A stretch of 9,702 nucleotides of DNA from Aquifex sp. (lineage in GTDB: Bacteria > Aquificota > Aquificia > Aquificales > Aquificaceae): assembly GCA_015487405.1 (NCBI GenBank), contig WFPV01000056.1, positions 1 to 9,702 of the forward strand, in the 5' to 3' direction. The notes beneath the pieces are model-generated. The model was not told where the DNA came from. It did no database searches and worked only from the letters and a program-made list of their open reading frames with translations. Of the stretch, positions 7,338 to 9,702 are shown one piece after another (position 1 is the stretch's first letter; each line of letters begins with the position of its first letter). Made by a program: the position numbers and the translations under genes.

Positions 7338-7502
7338 ACTTTTATCTTAAATTCTTTAAGTTTAAAATACCTCGCTTTGTTCGGTGTTAAAATTGTAAGA
7401 ATCTGTCACCTCTTTGGTTCTTACAGGATTGTAGGTCTATGGGAAATTTAGTTCATTTGATAAAGGGTAGTTTACGAAATAGACGAGAGGAAATAAGGAA
7501 GT
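7338..7502. other. Gene-free spacer upstream of nfeD
   Basis: This 165-bp stretch lies between the nfeD start and the transposase remnant. It contains no open frame with coding character on either strand. It is AT-rich near nfeD (7338-7370), carries a hairpin at 7394-7425 and becomes purine-rich on the plus strand after about 7465. It must contain the nfeD operon promoter, but I find no convincing -35/-10 pair on the minus strand; GTGACA (complement of about 7404-7409) is the best -35-like hexamer and lacks a good partner. Confidence 0.4.
7394..7425. repeat. Inverted repeat, 8-bp stem with 16-nt loop
   Basis: TGTAAGAA at 7394-7401 is exactly complementary to TTCTTACA at 7418-7425, separated by 16 nt (7402-7417). 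In RNA either strand could fold into this hairpin. On the minus strand it would lie in a long nfeD leader and be followed by ATTTTAA, too short a T-run for a good terminator. It may instead be an operator-like palindrome for a dimeric regulator, or an end of the decayed insertion element. Chance is possible given the AT-rich arms. Confidence 0.5.
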
Positions 7503-7780
7503 ATGATGTGTCCTAAATGTGGAAAAAAAGGGAGAGAAAGTGGACAAGAGAATGTAAACATAGATGAGATGTGAGGGTTATATAGGGACAAAGGGAAATG
7601 AAGTATAGAAGGGTAAATAGGAATGAAGCATTGCATTCTAAGCTAAGAGACAAGTTGATAACATTTAAGCGAAAAACTAAAGCATTCTTTTGTTATTTTT
7701 GCTCCCTCCTTCTCTCGCTTGATTTGTTTACTTACTATCATTCTATTTCGTTAAGGAGAAAATCCGTAATTAGGGCTTTA
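7503..7780 (+). pseudogene. Degraded transposase remnant, IS1-like
   Basis: Two broken pieces suggest a dead transposase. At 7503-7574 a 23-codon frame starts MMCPKCGKKGRESG, a zinc-knuckle start common in IS1-type transposases, preceded by the purine run AAGGAAG at 7495-7501 as a possible ribosome site. From 7598, in a different frame, comes YRRVNRNEALHSKLRDKL, ITFKRKTKAF and then LLLSLDLFTYYHS. The N-E-x-x-H-S-x-L-R pattern followed by R-K-T-x-x-F resembles the C-terminal end of IS1-family DDE transposases. Fewer than 30 bp separate the pieces, so the catalytic middle (several hundred bp) is missing. The second frame stays open to 7828 but its last part runs antisense to the glycosidase fragment and is probably not original. 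The family is recognised by pattern only; another DDE family is possible. Confidence 0.45.
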
Positions 7781-8192
7781 CGTAATCAAGAACTATATCA
7801 AGGCCGTGGACGTGAGACTCTTGACTGAGGAATCGGATATAATCTATTGCATCTTGCCGAGTCAGGTTAAATCCCGTGTTAGACAGGAAAAAGTCCGTAT
7901 TATCCAGCTCTACGGCATCATATCCCTTTTCTACCGCGAGGTCCGATCTCCTTTTCATAATTTCTCTGACCGCAGGGTGCCGAACGTCGAGCCAGCGTTC
8001 TCCCGGCCAGTCTTCTAAAGGGTTCCCTATCGCTTCCGGAGGAAACTCGTCCGCATCCGGTCTCCACTCCTCCCACGTTCCCGCGGAGAAGTAACAGATT
8101 ACGTAACTTCCCTGCTCCTTTAAGGCTTGAATGGTTTCGGGAGGATTGTCAAAAAGGCTCGTAATAACTACCTCCCCGCTTCTCTTGTAATA
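7770..8192 (-). pseudogene. GH114 (TM1410-like, polygalactosaminidase family) fragment, truncated at both ends
   Basis: An uninterrupted minus-strand frame of 140 codons runs from 8192 to TAA at 7772-7770. It is recognisable as the central part of a GH114 TIM barrel: LFDNPPETIQALKEQGSYVI, CYFSAGTWEEWRPDADEFP, GNPLEDWPGERWLDVRHP, then KGYDAVELDNTDFF and SNTGFNLTRQDAIDYIRFLS. Family members act on extracellular galactosaminoglycan or remain uncharacterised. The start is missing: no ATG, GTG or TTG lies at a sensible place, an in-frame TGA sits at 8195-8193, and the first barrel strand and signal peptide are absent. After HGLDIVLDYVKP the frame stops, roughly 80 residues short of the usual domain end. 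An internal ATG at 7958-7956 gives only a 62-aa piece. It lies between the transposase remnant and purU, so it is probably a relic of deletion or insertion. Confidence 0.75.
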
Positions 8193-8193
8193 T
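8188..8193 (+). promoter_or_regulatory. Candidate -10 element for purU
   Basis: TAATAT lies 9 bp upstream of the purU ATG at 8203. With a start site about 7 nt downstream the mRNA would be nearly leaderless, which fits the absence of a Shine-Dalgarno sequence (preceding bases ATCATTTTAAC). No -35 match is present at 16-18 bp spacing, so this is a weak call. Any promoter would lie over the end of the glycosidase fragment. Confidence 0.25.
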
Positions 8194-8202
8194 CATTTTA
8201 AC

Positions 8203-9057
8203 ATGCTAAATTCAGCAATCTTATTAATCTCATGCCCCGACAGGAAGGGTCTCGTTAAGGAAATCTCCTCCTTCATAGCGGATAACGGAGGAAACATAGT
8301 CAGCTTCGACCAGCACATAGACGAGCAGACGAAAACCTTTTTAGCACGAGTGGAGTGGGACTTGGAAGATTTCAAGATTCCGAGAGAAGAAATAGAACGA
8401 GAATTCTCAAAAGTTGCGGAAAAATTTTCCATGAACTTCAAACTCAGCTTTTCGGATGAAGTTAAAAAGGTAGCCATATTTGTATCAAAGCAGCTCCATT
8501 GCTTCTGGGATTTGATGCAGAGGTTCTACAGCGGAGAGCTCAAAGGAGAAGTAAGGCTCGTTATTAGCAATCATGAGGATGGTAGAAAGATAGCGGAGTT
8601 CTTTAAGGTTCCCTACTACTACATTCCGAAAACTAAAGAAAACAAGGAGGAGGCTGAGAGGGAGGAGCTAAAGCTCTTGGAAGAACATGCAATAGACCTC
8701 GTGGTTCTCGCAAGGTATATGCAGATTCTCTCTCCCAAATTCGTAAACGCATACAGAAATCGGATAATAAACATCCACCACTCCTTCCTTCCCGCTTTCC
8801 CGGGAGCTAAGCCCTACGAGAGAGCTTTCAAAAAGGGAGTAAAAATCATAGGGGCTACCGCCCACTACGTGACGGAAGAGCTGGACGAGGGTCCCATAAT
8901 TGAGCAGGACGTCGTGAGGGTGAACCACAAGGATAGCCTTAAGGACTTCATAAGGAAAGGTAAGGACTTAGAAAAGGTGGTTCTCGCGAGAGCCGTCAAG
9001 TGGCACCTTGAGGACAAGATACTTGTGTATAACGGGAAAACTGTTGTTTTTGAGTGA
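8203..9057 (+). CDS. purU: Formyltetrahydrofolate deformylase PurU
   Basis: PurU (284 aa, normal length) hydrolyses 10-formyltetrahydrofolate to formate and tetrahydrofolate, balancing the one-carbon pool and supplying formate. The N-terminal ACT domain (about 5-85) opens with AILLISCPDRKGLVKEIS and contains NGGNIVSFDQHID, the family signature; in enterobacteria this domain senses methionine and glycine. The C-terminal formyltransferase-fold domain (about 88-284) contains KQLHCFWDLMQR (96-107), IDLVVLARYMQILSP (164-178) and INIHHSFLPAFPGAKPY (189-205). The catalytic triad expected from GART-type enzymes is Asn190, His192 and Asp228 (EELDEGPIIEQD). It is complete, so hydrolase chemistry is likely; GART itself lacks the ACT domain. 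The only plausible start is ATG 8203, directly after the truncated glycosidase fragment, and no ribosome site is seen. dnaE follows on the same strand after 46 bp. Confidence 0.96.
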   Translation: MLNSAILLISCPDRKGLVKEISSFIADNGGNIVSFDQHIDEQTKTFLARVEWDLEDFKIPREEIEREFSKVAEKFSMNFKLSFSDEVKKVAIFVSKQLHCFWDLMQRFYSGELKGEVRLVISNHEDGRKIAEFFKVPYYYIPKTKENKEEAEREELKLLEEHAIDLVVLARYMQILSPKFVNAYRNRIINIHHSFLPAFPGAKPYERAFKKGVKIIGATAHYVTEELDEGPIIEQDVVRVNHKDSLKDFIRKGKDLEKVVLARAVKWHLEDKILVYNGKTVVFE

Positions 9058-9073
9058 ATTTTTAAAATTGGGG

Positions 9074-9086
9074 ACGCCGAAGGCGT
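9074..9086 (+). other. Short GC hairpin between purU and dnaE
   Basis: ACGCC at 9074-9078 pairs with GGCGT at 9082-9086 around a GAA triloop. It is flanked by AT-rich sequence (aaaatt on the left, aattaaaatt on the right) in the 46-bp purU-dnaE gap. There is no downstream T-run on the plus strand, so it is a poor intrinsic terminator. On the minus strand the stem is followed, after a short GC-rich stretch, by AATTTTAAAAATT, also weak. It could be a processing or stabilising stem between two cotranscribed genes. Confidence 0.35.
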
Positions 9087-9103
9087 AATTAAAATTAAAA
9101 GAC

Positions 9104-9702
9104 ATGAAAAAAGATTTCGTTCACCTTCACCTTCACACACAGTTCTCGCTCCTTGACGGAGCGATAAAGATAGAAGAGCTCGTCAAGAAGGCTAAGGAGT
9201 ATGGCTTTAAAGCCGTCGGGATGTCCGACCACGGAAACCTCTTTGGTTCTTATAAATTCTACAAGGCTCTGAAAGCGGAAGGAATTAAGCCGATTATCGG
9301 GATGGAGGCTTACTTCACGACTGGCTCCCGCTTTGACAGAAAAGCAAAAGCTTCCGAAGACAACATAACGGACCGTTATAACCACCACCTTATACTCATA
9401 GCCAAGGACGATAAAGGATTGAAGAACCTCATGAAGCTCTCCACCTTGGCATACAAGGAGGGCTTTTACTACAAACCGAGGATAGATTACGAGCTCCTTG
9501 AAAAGTATGGGGAGGGACTCATAGCTCTGACGGCTTGTCTCAAGGGGGTTCCCACCTACTACGCCTCCATAAACGAGACAAAGAAGGCGGAAGAATGGGT
9601 AAAGAAGTTTAAGGATATATTCGGGGACGACCTATACATAGAGCTTCAGGCTAACTCCCTTCCCGAGCAGGAGGTTGCAAACAGGAATCTCATAGAGATT
9701 GC
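9104..9702 (+). CDS. dnaE: DNA polymerase III alpha subunit, N-terminal PHP domain (cut by window edge)
   Basis: The first 199 codons of the replicative polymerase alpha subunit are present; a full protein is about 1,150 residues. The visible part is the PHP (polymerase and histidinol phosphatase) domain: DFVHLHLHTQFSLLDGAIK at 4-22, VGMSDHGNLFGSYKFYKA at 38-55, KPIIGMEAYFT at 62-72, NHHLILIAKDDKGLKNLMKL at 93-112 and ALTACLKGVP at 141-150. The metal ligands expected of an active PHP site are kept (the HLHLHT histidines, Asp42-His43, Glu68, His94/His95, Cys145), unlike E. coli DnaE, where the site is degenerate. A zinc-dependent 3'-5' exonuclease activity, as reported for Thermus-type alpha subunits, is therefore plausible. 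The ATG at 9104 places HLHLHT at the usual distance from the start; there is no clear Shine-Dalgarno site. It is on the same strand as purU, 46 bp downstream. Confidence 0.95.
   Translation, partial: MKKDFVHLHLHTQFSLLDGAIKIEELVKKAKEYGFKAVGMSDHGNLFGSYKFYKALKAEGIKPIIGMEAYFTTGSRFDRKAKASEDNITDRYNHHLILIAKDDKGLKNLMKLSTLAYKEGFYYKPRIDYELLEKYGEGLIALTACLKGVPTYYASINETKKAEEWVKKFKDIFGDDLYIELQANSLPEQEVANRNLIEI

Noticed and set aside
7598..7828. A complete small 76-codon gene
   Set aside because: Its N-terminal part resembles only the end of a transposase and its last part runs antisense into the glycosidase fragment, so it is better read as a remnant.
7806..8094. Plus-strand open frames over the glycosidase fragment
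   Set aside because: The complementary strand carries clear GH114 motifs through the same bases; the plus frames have no motif and are shadows.
7338..8202. CRISPR array, tRNA or other structured RNA gene in the loose region
   Set aside because: No regularly spaced repeats, no cloverleaf pattern and no recognisable ncRNA signature were seen by eye.
8193..8477. Minus-strand open frame of 94 codons over the start of purU
   Set aside because: It is antisense to the conserved ACT domain of purU, is Ser-rich and resembles no family.
9001..9016. TGGCACCTTGAGGA as a sigma-54 promoter
   Set aside because: The -24-like TGGCAC lacks the GC of the -12 element at correct spacing and lies inside purU coding sequence.
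9074..9086. Intrinsic terminator after purU
   Set aside because: The stem is only 5 bp with a triloop and there is no T-run downstream on the plus strand.

Overview
The window reads as a compact chromosomal stretch of a hyperthermophilic bacterium of the Aquificales, most like Aquifex aeolicus. This rests on moderate GC content, Lys/Glu-rich proteins, very tight or overlapping genes, frequent absence of strong Shine-Dalgarno sites, and the mix of housekeeping and flagellar genes. The species call is inference from gene style; I had no database to check it against.

Layout. At the left edge (1-86, minus strand) a cut-off gene encodes what looks like the Gln/Leu-rich N-terminus of sigma-54 (RpoN). 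Diverging from it, the plus strand carries flgG (distal rod), flgA (P-ring chaperone, overlapping flgG by 38 bp) and surE (nucleotidase) as one tight operon, 132-2289. Next, queC (7-cyano-7-deazaguanine synthase, minus) and nnr (NAD(P)HX repair, plus) diverge from a 33-bp gap. A minus-strand operon nfeD - DUF523/TudS-like - aspC-like aminotransferase occupies 7337-4444. Both convergent gene pairs (surE/queC and nnr/aspC) overlap at their 3' ends, leaving no intergenic terminators.

The stretch 7338-8202 is the only loose part of the window. It holds a hairpin-forming spacer, the degraded remains of what looks like an IS1-type transposase (a CPKCG zinc-knuckle start and a C-terminal RKTKAF segment in different frames, with no room for the catalytic middle), and a minus-strand GH114 (TM1410-like) glycosidase fragment that has lost both ends. 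Purine-rich, cytosine-poor sequence in 7500-7620 sets this block apart. I read it as a scar of insertion and deletion.

To the right, purU (formyltetrahydrofolate deformylase) is complete, and dnaE (DNA polymerase III alpha, N-terminal PHP domain) runs off the window.

The genes serve several unrelated tasks: flagellar rod and ring assembly with a probable sigma-54 gene beside it, nucleotide and cofactor repair or modification (surE, queC, nnr, perhaps the TudS-like protein), membrane proteolysis (nfeD), amino-acid transamination, one-carbon metabolism and replication. I found no CRISPR array, tRNA, rRNA or clear defence system. Nothing here amounts to a convincing new multi-gene system; the most interesting items are the decayed block, the rpoN/flgG junction, and the nfeD-TudS-aminotransferase operon.
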